A stretch of DNA of 64,000 nucleotides from Cantharellus purpuraceus (taxonomy: Eukaryota > Basidiomycota > Agaricomycetes > Cantharellales > Hydnaceae). The notes under the pieces are model-generated. The model made no database searches, was not told the DNA's origin, and saw only the letters and a list, made by a program, of their open reading frames with translations. Every line of letters begins with the position of its first letter. Position 1 is the stretch's first letter. A program made the position numbers and the translations under genes. Shown piece by piece: positions 25,124 to 34,753 of this stretch. The DNA is taken from assembly GCA_025174535.1 (NCBI GenBank), contig JALBUN010000045.1:2356001-2420000 (forward strand). Direction: 5' to 3'.

Positions 25124-26781
25124 ATGCCCCCCCTTAAACTAGCCGTCATCGGCGCAGGGCCCTCCGCATTTTACCTTACCTCTCGTCTCCTCCACCTCCT
25201 CCGCGACACCCCTTCCAGCAGCGAGGTGCGCATCCACCTCTACGACAGGCTCTGGGCGCCGTACGGGTTGGTAAGATATGGTGTTGCACCAGATCATCCG
25301 GAAGTAAAGGTCTGTCTCCTGGAATAATTATTTCCTTATTCTCATGCTGGCTGCTTTCATAGAACTGTACCCATAAGTTCGACGTCACAGCCTCCGACCC
25401 CCGCGTGCGTTTTTTCGGTAACGTGAACATTGGCGTGCAACCTGCGCTATTTCCCGCTACGCGTATCAACTTTGCACCCACAGCGGATGCACACTTGGCA
25501 AGAGTGTCGGAGCCCCGCGCACTGCAACCACACGCGCTCCCCGTCCCTCTAGAAGCCATATTACCATACTACACCCATCTCGCGTTTGCCACAGGCGCAC
25601 CTCTTCCCAAACCACATCCACTCCTCCCTCGCTCCCACTTGTGCATTCCCGCGCTGGACATCGTACACTGGTACACAATGCACCCCAGCTCGCCCTCCGT
25701 TGCCACATTCCGCTCCCCCATCCCTTCCGGCACGCGCCACATCACAATCATCGGGCACGGCAATGTCTCTCTGGACATTGCGCGCATTCTCCTCACACCA
25801 CCACACCGCCTCGCCACGTTTGATATCCCGTCCCACGTCCTACGCGCGCTGGAGGATACATGGGAGACTCTGCGGCAAGTGACGATCGTCGGGCGACGCG
25901 GACCAAGGGAGGTACGATTTACGGCAAAGGAGTTGCGAGAGATGATGCATCTAGAAGGCGCAGTCATGCGGCCGATCCCTGCGCACATTAGGAGTGTGGT
26001 GGAGGCGGACGAGGGATTGAGTCGACAGCAAGCGCGAGTTGTCAAGCTGTTGAAAGAAGGGAGCAAGACTGGTACGGCGGAGAGAGGGGGTGGGGCGGGA
26101 AAGACATTCAGCTTCGAGTTTTGGAAGTCGCCGACGACATATACTACGGAGTTGTCCCCCACTTCTCGGGATGCGCGAGTAGTGTTACAGCTTGAGAAGA
26201 CGGATGTAAGGGAGATGCCGGGGCGAGTGATAGGAACGGGGAAATTCGAGGCCCTGCACACGGATCTCATTGTGACAAGCTTGGGGTATGAGGGAGATCC
26301 ATCGTTGTTTGGGGGCGCGAATGAGGGGATGCAGGCGCATCTGGACTCACCATCGGAATACACGCCTAGCCTGCCATGGTTCGATGCGTCCACCGGACGG
26401 ATACGGACGGAGCGTGGCGGGGGACGGGTACTGACGCCGGATGAGCGCGTAGTGCGTAATGTGTATGCGACGGGGTGGGCTTCGCGTGGGGCGAGCGGGG
26501 TGCTGGCGGGGACGCTGCTGGACGCGAATGACGTGGCGGCGTCAATTGTAGAAGACTGGAAAGGAGACGAGGAGGTGGCATCTGGACCGCTGGCGCATGG
26601 GGATGCTGTGGCTGGTGGGTTGGAGGGTGTGCCCCCCGTTGTGGGGAGCGGACACGTTGTCGAGTTTGAGATGTGGAGAAAGTTAGAGGAGGAGGAACGT
26701 AGGCGGGGGGGTGGTGTCAAGGAGAGAGAAAGGATGCCTTGGAAAGAAGTTGTCCACTATTTAAACCAGCAGAACGTGTGA
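25124..26781 (+). CDS. ARH1: NADPH:adrenodoxin/ferredoxin oxidoreductase, mitochondrial
   Basis: FAD enzyme that passes electrons from NADPH to mitochondrial ferredoxin for Fe-S cluster and heme A synthesis. Exon 1 (25124-25309) gives LAVIGAGPSAFYLTSRLL, the FAD-binding motif, and YDRLWAPYGLVRYGVAPDHP. An intron of about 50 bases leads to exon 2 with VRFFGNVNIGV, then ITIIGHGNVSLDIARILL (NADPH-binding motif) and VGRRGPREVRFTAKELREM. The C-terminal part has TDLIVTSLGYEG and YATGWASRGASGVLAGTLLD. Length is about 515 residues, normal for fungi. The whole gene is visibly GC-richer than its neighbours, with many CGN codons, so a long spurious frame opens on the opposite strand. From this start no mitochondrial presequence is visible; see findings. 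Confidence 0.93.
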
Positions 26782-26900
26782 AATAATCCTGGTCACGCGT
26801 GACCCCCTGCAGGCAGCATCCCAAATTCAGTGCAGATAGATTCGAGATACATGTGCATGAGCAGCATTGGGGGATACAGAGAACGGAATAAACAGGTCAG

Positions 26901-27799
26901 CTAGTCCTTAGAAGATCCGACACTGAACTCTTCCAATTTGTACATAGTGGAATCCTTGATGACGGCATAGTCCCATTCCTTCTTCCTCTTGCCAGAAGCA
27001 ATGGAGTCCAATATCCATTCCGGCCTTACTACATGGGCCTGGTTTCTGATGTTGGAATGGAGGTGCTTGTGCGTCTTAGAGCCACTCAGCCCTTGTGATG
27101 TGAGGATATGGGTAGCTCCAGCTGCTGTGTGCCTGTAGGAGATCACGTCACTTGCGTTGATGTTAAGAATATGATAACTCACATAACCCTTCCACCAGCC
27201 TGGGTTACAATCCGTTTCATCTCTAAGTCAGTTGTGCCAGTCATGTAACCGCCGACATAGATCCTTATACCCTGGAGAACACCATGAGCGTCCCAACCTT
27301 TATCCTGGCGTTGATCTTCAAGTTTCTTGCTTCTAGACTTGATGAAATTGTTTGGACGACGGTAATCCGAACGTTGGTGACCAGTCACGCAAGAGTCCAC
27401 ATGCTCTGGGGAAAGTGTGATAAGAGACACGTCTCCAAGTGATACTCAAATAGCATCAGACCTGAACGGTTTACTTTTGTAGAGTGAGATATGGGATTCG
27501 TTTCGTCTTTGAGCGTATTGAGTAAATGTTTTGTCAAAGCCTTGGAGTTATTTGAAATATTCTCTTCGCGAAGCGGCGCAAGTATCCTTTGAAAAACGTT
27601 CCTTCAGGTTCTTGTTACATACTGAAATCCGTGAAATGATCTACTCTTCAGTTCTCTTCTTGTCTCTCCAGGTTGCCACTTGTCTCTCCTTCGCTGCAGG
27701 AACCGGGTGAGGGTTGTACTTGAATTTCCGTATGTTTGTATCCCCTTTGCTGTTGTTTGATAGTGCTGTGGGCTTGATTACTGTTACAAATTTGTCCAT
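26901..27799 (-). CDS. BRCT-domain protein, Rev1-like
   Basis: Small protein with one BRCT domain, resembling the N-terminal BRCT of the translesion factor Rev1 but without any polymerase part. The start at 27799 gives MDKFVTVIKPTALSNNSKG, then KFKYNPHPVPAAKERQVATW. Splicing removes an intron at about 27645-27590, joins ILAPLREENISNNSKAL, and a second intron then places EHVDSCVTGHQRS in frame. The BRCT core is GIRIYVGGYMTGTTDLEMKR, THILTSQGLS, and HVVRPEWILDSIASGKRKKE with the conserved Trp. The C-terminus is short and ends FSVGSSKD. Role in DNA damage tolerance is inferred from the domain alone. It is divergent from the FPGS gene, with 183 bases between starts. Confidence 0.72.
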
Positions 27800-27982
27800 G
27801 AGCGCATGGGATTTATATACGTATGTACGGTGAAGTTACAACAAGTGGGAAAGCAGTTTCGCGACAGACGACGCGCTAGTTAGCCGCTCACGTGACTTAC
27901 ATCGAGTCATTAATGTATGCTTCTGCATCGCTTGTCTCTCAATAAAGCTTCACAACGCTTTCATCGATTGTATTTACGGAAA
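27800..27982. promoter_or_regulatory. Divergent promoter, BRCT protein / FPGS, with E-box
   Basis: 183 bases between divergent starts. A palindromic TCACGTGA at 27888-27895, with flank CTCACGTGAC, fits the Cbf1-type consensus RTCACRTG on the minus strand. An E2F/MBF-like TTTCGCGA lies at 27857-27864. Factor assignment is inferred from yeast consensus sites. Confidence 0.45.
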
Positions 27983-30035
27983 ATGGCCACTCGGACGTAT
28001 AAAGTGTTTTTTTTCGCCGCCTTCATCTGGCCAGAGCTTACCGCCCTTCTTAGGATGCTGTAGAGAAGCTCAACTCTCAGCAGTCAAATGCAGCAACTTT
28101 AGATGCCATACGTGCCTCCGGTGGCCGCCTGAATGACCTGTCCATTCCGGAAATGCTCGAATACCTGGATCGCATTGGTTACACTGTACGCTATTGACCT
28201 ACAAATTCAAGAGATAGCAACTTGACGATACCTAGCCTGAGGAGCTAAACACATTAAATATTATACATGTCACCGGAACTAAAGGAAAAGGATCAACTTG
28301 TGCCTTCTGTGATTCCATTCTACGAAGGGCTATGCCTGACAAGAAGATCGGTGTGTACATTAGTCTTCCGTAAGCCATGCAGTTAGTTCACCGTGACAAG
28401 GGCTGTATACTTCGCCACACATTGTTGCGGTCCGAGAGAGGATACGTATCAATGGCTTACCAATATCCGAAGAAGACTTTTCAAAGTACTTTTTTGAAGT
28501 CTGGGATAGGCTGGACAAGAATGACAAAGCATGAAACTCTCTCGTTTCGATCCATCCTTGAGCTGATTCCATGGACTCTTAGAGGTCCCCTCTAACTTCA
28601 ACATCCAAACCCAGTTACTTTAGACTTGTCACTCTGGTCGCATTTCACACTTTTCTCTCGTTGAAGGCAAGTTTCACCGTCTCATGATCATTGACTTCTG
28701 CAACAATAGTCGCAGGTTGATGCCACAATACTGGAAGTGGGAGTAGGTGGTCTTTATGACAGTACTAACATTGTTCCTCGTCCAGTCGCCACAGGAGTCT
28801 CGGCTTTAGGAATTGATCACGTCAATGTGCTTGGAAAGACTCTGAAGGAGATAGCATTCAACAAGAGCGGAATTTTTAAGGTGCCTTTCGTATGATTCAT
28901 TCGGGCTTAGTATTGGACATATCAGTGCTCCAGGAGGGTGTTCCTGCGTTTTCTGTGGACCAGCCCGCAGAGGGTATGACGATGCTGAAGCAACGCGCGC
29001 TGGAACGCAAGGTAAGGAACACCGCAATTTTGAAAGAGTAAGTATTGAATAGCGCGCAGAGTTCTAGCTTCACAGTAGTTCCGACTCTTCCAGAATTGTC
29101 GACTTTCCAATTAGGTGAGACTAGATACGCTTCAAGAGTCACGTCTGCTCTAATGATTCAAGCCAGGTTTGGCTGGGGCCCATCAGCGACAGAACGCATC
29201 ACTTGCGGTATACTTGTCACACACCCTGTTACAGCGGATTCATCCCACCCATTATCAATCAGACTCGTCTCCGATCCCATTTAGCGATTCTTTTATCACC
29301 GGACTGCAGTGTGCCCGGTGGCCCGGGAGGTGCCAGGAAATCCAAGATCCTAACACACCAAGTGTGACATGGTTTTTGGATGGTGCACATACTGTGGAAA
29401 GCCTCGCGTGTGGGATGGAATGGTTTGCAAGCCCTGGAGTTGGTGTCAAGCCTGGCACCTCCCGGTCTGTACTGTTCCCTTCGACGTAACGCACCACACC
29501 TTGACGCATCTGTACAGTGAATCGACCACTAGACTTCTTATTTTCAATTGTACTAGCGGTCGTTCGGGAGCAGGATTTCTGGCAACCATTCTGAACACCA
29601 TAGACACGCAACTCCGGCGCCAGAATACTGGTTACTCTTCAAAAACGTTATTTGACCACGTCATATTTTGCACCAACGTGACATATATAGATGGCGGGTC
29701 TAAGCCAGGTCGGTCAGCGTTTCTCTTTTATGCAAAGGAAATTCTGGTCGTTCCAAATTCAGTCACACCCTACAGATTTCATCGCCCTCGGGACTCCCGA
29801 GAGTAGTTTGGAAAAGCTTACGGTACAGCATGAGCTCGCAGCTGCATGGTCATCTCTCGCACCTGAATTTCCCGCATCGCACGTGCATGTGTTGCCCTCC
29901 ATCCAACATGCTGTTGAGGTCACACGATCATTGCAAGGCCAAAAGCCGCTAGATATTCTCGTCTGTGGTAGTTTACACCTGGTCGGCGGTGTTATTGAGG
30001 TCGCAGACCTGGCGGAAATTGCTTTACGCTCTTAG
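27983..30035 (+). CDS. MET7: Folylpolyglutamate synthase
   Basis: Adds glutamates to folates, retaining them in cytosol and mitochondria; needed for methionine, purine and thymidylate synthesis. Start MATRTYK (27983), then an intron to DAVEKLNSQQSNAATL. The ATP loop is VTGTKGKGSTCAF (about 28265). LYTSPHIVAVRERIRINGLP follows (about 28406-28465), then YFRLVTLVAFHTFLSLK (about 28616), VDATILEVGVGGLYDSTN (about 28716) and SALGIDHVNVLGKTLKEIAF. The ligase C-terminal half includes VTWFLDGAHTVESLACGMEW (about 29368), and the end is GVIEVADLAEIALRS. Reading frame requires two non-canonical GC-AG introns (28529-28582 and 28667-28715). Canonical splicing there would delete conserved residues or hit stops. 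It converges on SLX4. Confidence 0.9.
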
Positions 30036-30181
30036 ATTTCTAGACGACTTATAAGGCTTGGATATCTGGATACTTTGGCCCTAGTCTCATCGGTTCAACA
30101 TCGATACATATGTTATATTTCTGATTATCCAGGTAGTAATAGGTCACACTGTAGAAAGGCTTAACAATCTCAGAACTGTCC

Positions 30182-32613
30182 TCAATATCGCCTGCGGTTA
30201 GATGCTAATGCAGAATCGCCATAGAAGTTGATTGCCTGATCGTTTAGAGTTGATTAGGACGATACACATGCACCGACGAGAATACATACCTGTTTGTCAA
30301 GAAAAGCGCGAACTTTATACCTGAGCCTGAATCTTCTACTGTCCATTTCCTGGATGCCGGCCAGTTTCAAGAAAATATCGAAATGTATAGGCTGAATAAA
30401 CACCATGAGTATAAGCCTTCGCCGTATACCATAGGGTGAACAACAGACCTCATAGCGCAATATTCTCTCATACAGTACCTTATCTTCCTTAATTATTCTA
30501 TGCAAGTCTTCGTCCAGTGTATCACAAAGATAATTATCCCCACGCTCTCCCTCAGGTGCTTGTTGATTCTTCCGCGGACTTCGACTCTTGCGCCGGCTGG
30601 ACGGCTTTCTCGATCTTGACTTGGATCTCGAGCGCGAGCGCGAAGACGAACAACTCCGAGCCTTCTGCTTCCCCCTGTATATACTCCCGACCACATCCTC
30701 ATGCTCAGCCATATCTACCTCTTCGATCGACCCCCCAAATACCCGTTCAGTAGATACACTTGAGTAGGGATCTACTGGAACCGTTCCGTCCTGAAATCCC
30801 GTGCCAATCCCTGCTAGGCGACGGTCAAGGTCTAATAGCCTCTTTTGCGAAGTCACAGGGAGGTGAACCAGCTCGCCGTTTACGCTAGATGATATTGACG
30901 GCGCTCCAGCGTCAATGGTACGAGGACGAATTGCAGCCAAAAGCGGTTTTGTGGTAGGTTTCAGAGATTTTGAAGGACGCGCCTATATCTGCTCAGCATT
31001 CTGACTACATACCCTCGTAGCTTCGATATTTGGTACGTTGAAGACTCACCGGGTTGTCAATGGCGGGGGAGGACGTTGGCATATCGGATCCGTCTAAACC
31101 GAGCAGCAACTGCCTACTTTGTCCAAACCTTGCTGCCAACCCGCTCTGTCGAGATGCCTGGGTTGCTGGTGGAGGCATTCTTGTTATATCATTGCCAAGC
31201 AGCGCGCCACTGTCATTCTCGTCGCCATAAAGCACAGACCGCGTCGTAGACGTGAACTTTCCAGCCAATGTACTAGGTCGGAAAGTCTGCGTAGAAGGTG
31301 GCAATTCACCAGCGTTAGCTTGCGGAATATTGAGCTCTGTATCCATTATGTTCGACATGAATCGTGTTGCGACTGGCGCAGTCTGGACTTCAGACATCCC
31401 CAGACCGAAAACGCCTCGACGAGCACCAGAGGCGCCAAGATTGCTAGGGGCAAATACCTGAGTCGCCGGAAAGGAATCAAGCTCATTCTGTGGTACACCT
31501 GACGAAGGAGCCGTAGGTACGAGCAAGGTCTTTGCCCTCTCCAGAATGACAGCGTGTGCATCCTGAGGGTTCAAGACTGTGACGACGTCTACTCCTTGAA
31601 CTTTTTTTCGTTTCTTTTTAGGAGCCGCCTCGTTAACTACGTCTTCTAGGAATGTTTTAGGTGGTACAACCGCAGCTGCCTTGCCTTTGCCCTTGTCTTT
31701 GCTCTTCTTCAAGTCTTTTACTTGGTCCGTGCTGGTAGGGGCCAAGATATGACCAATCTCTTTTGCCATTCCTGTAGCTATGGTCTCTTCCTTCCAACCA
31801 TTTTTGTGCGCACAGCTCTTGATATGTGCCAACTTCACGGGAACAGTCTTGCGAACGGTCCATGCTAGATTACACACGATGCACTTTGAGAGTGCCGCGA
31901 GCTGATACGCCGCGAAGGAGCCCGCAAATGAAGGTAGAAGGGCCGCACTCTTGATGGGTTTAGGTGGCTTTACGACTGAAACGTTTTCCTCGGATGTGCA
32001 AGTACTTGAATTTTGTCGTGAAAGCGAGTGGACTGCTTTTGTGACCGTGCTCAGACTCGCGTTCTTCACATATGCAAATTGGGCAATGTCAAGTCTGCGA
32101 ATGAGTGATTCTGGTTCTGAGGGAGATGATATACACGCGGTAAGGTCGATAGGAGCGTCATCCGGGGCGGCAAGACTCATGTGCTTTGACTGATGTGACT
32201 GTGGGAACTGTGCGAGTAAGTCTTGAATCTCGTCCTCAGAGGACGGGGAAGACATTTGACCGTGCCTCCGGGCATTCACGGATGGAGTCTCCAAAGAGGC
32301 GACTGTCGTATCTGGTATAGCACCTGTAAGACTATCAAGCAAGATGGCGTCTGACTGTCATACCACTGATCTCAATCACACTCGAACTGACATACTCCGG
32401 CGGGGAAAATTGGGCCGAACTGTCTCTGTCTGCACCTGCCACAGCTTCACAAGTCACAGATATGGCCTGTTCATTCCCCTTGGCTTTGTGCTCTCGCCGT
32501 TTCCTTCGTTGCTCTTTCAGTATGGCTTCCTCTGCTTGGCGTTCTGGCTCGGAATCCTCAAGTACGGTATTCGCTATGTCAGCTGCCAGCGCCTTTCCGG
32601 TAAGTCGCGGCAT
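30182..32613 (-). CDS. SLX4: Structure-specific endonuclease scaffold SLX4
   Basis: Regulatory subunit of the Slx1-Slx4 nuclease that resolves branched DNA. The start at 32613 gives MPRLTGKALAADIANTVLED with acidic/basic low-complexity sequence after it. A Cys-containing segment, LAALSKCIVCNLAWTVRKT plus HIKSCAHKNGW (about 31900-31800), looks like a zinc-binding UBZ/SAP-adjacent module seen in basidiomycete SLX4. The middle is disordered, with an RS-rich stretch near 30650-30590. The C-terminal domain EDKVLYERILRYE, PIHFDIFLKLAGIQEMDSRR and VRAFLDKQ, joined by an intron to AINFYGDSAL, fits the conserved Slx4 CCD that binds Slx1. The call rests mainly on the CCD and general layout, since SLX4 is poorly conserved. 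A TTTCGCGC site lies upstream. Confidence 0.68.
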
Positions 32614-32986
32614 AGGTTTGGTATGCAACGGGCTTGAGTACGAGGTGGCAAATTCGGATGTGTTGTATCGTGTATTTGTAACAGATGTGGCGTTATGAGC
32701 TTTACCGCGGACCAGAACCATATACGACAGCTTATAATAAAGAAGATGCCCCAAAAACGCGCATGAGGGACCAGTGCGCGAAACTTTAGCACTTGGACAA
32801 CATGCTGTAAGGCGACAAGGCCAAAAGGTAGCGCGTGAGAGTTGGCGGAGTTGTCACGCTCGCAGCCGGAAGTTTGGCGTATACCGACGACCAGAATTGA
32901 CCACTAAATCCAAACTAAATCTGACAGGTATAATAGCTGACAGTAGCATCGGCTCAAAGCGCATGGTGTACATAGTATGCTAGCCG
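32614..32986. promoter_or_regulatory. Region upstream of SLX4, with an E2F/MBF-like site
   Basis: 373 bases between the SLX4 start and the EMC10 stop, both minus strand. On the minus strand TTTCGCGC (32776-32783) matches the E2F consensus TTTSGCGS about 163 bases upstream of the SLX4 start. No gene was recognised in this stretch. Confidence 0.4.
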
Positions 32987-33849
32987 CTAGCGTCCAGTAG
33001 CACGACCACCAGAGCCTCTTCCTTGTGGCCGACCACCCGGACCACCCTGCTCCTCGTCAGGTACACCCCCTCCGGTCACCACTGGGTCAGAAAATCAGTA
33101 ATGGAACGACAGCGTGAAGGCAGCTTAAACCAACTAAGAGTGATCAAACCCAGTGCAATATACATCCAATATTTCTGGAGGAACGACGGTTCAGGCTGTG
33201 GTTGTACAGGCTCACCCGTGGGCGATAACTGAGGGGGTGCACGGAGCTCCGGTCTACATCGACTGTGAGGGCAATACCAAAGACTAGAATCGACTGGAGA
33301 TATTCACGAGGGGGGGACACTGGCAGTGTGAATAATCAGGGTAGTATTAGCGAAAGATACTGGTGTGCTGGCGCTGGGCCCCTTCTTGGGGCAGCTGCCG
33401 TCATGCGGCACAGGATGCACAAAGTAGTCTATCGCATACGCCCTCTGCAATTGTGACAAGTGCAGTCTGATGGTGTCCGAGCCCATTCCGGAGATGTGGC
33501 ACTTTAGATCAGGAATGGCGCATCAGCCTGCGGCCAGGGTAAGGACAAACACACGGACCGCCTTTACAGAAGATATAGCCCAGTCACTCTCTGACACATC
33601 TCCATCCCGCTCCAGCGCCACCTGGTACAAAGATCCCCGAAAATGATCAGGGTCCAAGAGTAGCTGCCCAACGCTGTCCGGGTCAACGAGCACGGGTGCC
33701 GATTCTTGAGCGGTTTGGAGACTTGCACGGAGGGTAAAAGGAGGAGGGGGTGTAGAAGGATTCCAGAGACGATGGTGGAGTCTGGAAGAGGTCTGTGCGT
33801 GTGCCAGAGAGGCACAGAGAGCACAAAGAAGGAATGACCGTGTTTTCAT
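32987..33849 (-). CDS. EMC10: ER membrane protein complex subunit 10
   Basis: Lumenal subunit of the EMC insertase for tail-anchored and multipass proteins. Start 33849, MKTRSFLLCALCASLAHAQ, is a typical signal peptide. Mature N-terminal LHHRLWNPSTPPPPFTLRAS follows, as is usual for EMC10 (Arg-Leu-Trp-x-Pro start of the beta domain). Further exons give LHLSQLQRAYAIDYFVHPVP (about 33465) and a Pro-rich linker. A membrane anchor begins KYWMYIALGLI (about 33165). The tail GGPGGRPQGRGSGGRATGR ends at the stop (32987-32989). The Gly/Arg tail and single C-terminal transmembrane segment agree with the family. It lies just upstream of SLX4 on the same strand. Confidence 0.82.
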
Positions 33850-33983
33850 CAAAGCTGGTGGGCGGAGTGTGCGGAGTGTGAATGTGTGGAGATGCCGGCC
33901 GGGTCTCGACTCCGATCCAGGCCTTGTCTAGTATATAATTAAGGCAGACGTGTTTTGCCACCCTCAAATATGCATGCGCAGTG

Positions 33984-34475
33984 ATGTACCCGACCAGCAC
34001 CACCACGACCACCGCGACCACCGCCCTCCCCTTCCCAGATGCTAGCGCACAACTATTGCCCACCCCGCCCTTCTCCCCAGGCTCTGCCTCTGTCTTCTAC
34101 CACCACACAACCCAGATGCTCGATGCCCTCGTCACCCATTATCAGCGCGAGCGTATGTGGGTCAAGCACACTCTGGACGTGATTGCCCTCGCCCGACACC
34201 AGCATGTTCACGGCTCCACCCCTGCGTCCTCCGACAGTCCCAAATCGAATGGCCATGTCCCCATCTGGCAGCGCAGGAGGGGCCGGAACAGCCTGCGATT
34301 GAGCAGCCTGTCGCACGTCAACGTCTCCAAGCGTCTCCTTATGCACAATGCCTGTGGCACCAGAGTCCTGGACTCTTTCGCAGCCTTGCTCGATGCGCGC
34401 ATCGAAAGCTGCAAGCGCATCGAGTCGCTCCTCTCGCAAAGCACGCAGCGCAGGCGGCACCTATCTCGACGATAA
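33984..34475 (+). CDS. Hypothetical protein
   Basis: Single-exon frame of 163 residues that I do not recognise. The N-terminus has a Thr-rich run (about 33990-34010) and a Pro-rich stretch LLPTPPFSPGSASVF. The rest is His- and Arg-rich and probably helical: QMLDALVTHYQRERMWVKH, then LLDARIESCKRIESLL near the C-terminus. GC content is higher than in neighbours, so the opposite-strand frame at 34053-34460 is also open and one of the two may be noise. The plus frame is preferred because it has a plausible ATG 134 bases from the divergent EMC10 start. No function is proposed. Confidence 0.4.
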   Translation: MYPTSTTTTTATTALPFPDASAQLLPTPPFSPGSASVFYHHTTQMLDALVTHYQRERMWVKHTLDVIALARHQHVHGSTPASSDSPKSNGHVPIWQRRRGRNSLRLSSLSHVNVSKRLLMHNACGTRVLDSFAALLDARIESCKRIESLLSQSTQRRRHLSRR

Positions 34476-34753
34476 CAACCGATTAGTAGGTTCAACCACT
34501 CAATAGCTTGTACCCTGGCGCTTATGCTGTGATCCTGGGCCAGAGTCGATGATCACCACGGATTGCCATATGTGTATGCTCTTGTTTGATGTACAACATT
34601 GATGTATGCTTCTATACTCCCAAACTAGAATTAGGTTTGCCAGCTCTGCTACCAATCCAAAGAGAAATAAGATTAAACCTAAACGCCTGCCGTCAGAAGA
34701 AACCGGAGCTCGATCTTAATCGACTGATAAGGCAAGCCAATGTAGTGAGAACG

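Noticed and set aside
25569..26720. Long minus-strand open frame (383 codons) opposite ARH1
   Set aside because: Composition is Pro/Ser/Arg-rich as expected for the complement of GC-rich coding DNA, and ARH1 on the plus strand has clear FAD/NADPH motifs.
34053..34460. Minus-strand frame of 135 codons opposite the orphan at 33984-34475
   Set aside because: Could be real instead of the plus frame, but it has no start context or splice support; GC-rich DNA opens both strands.
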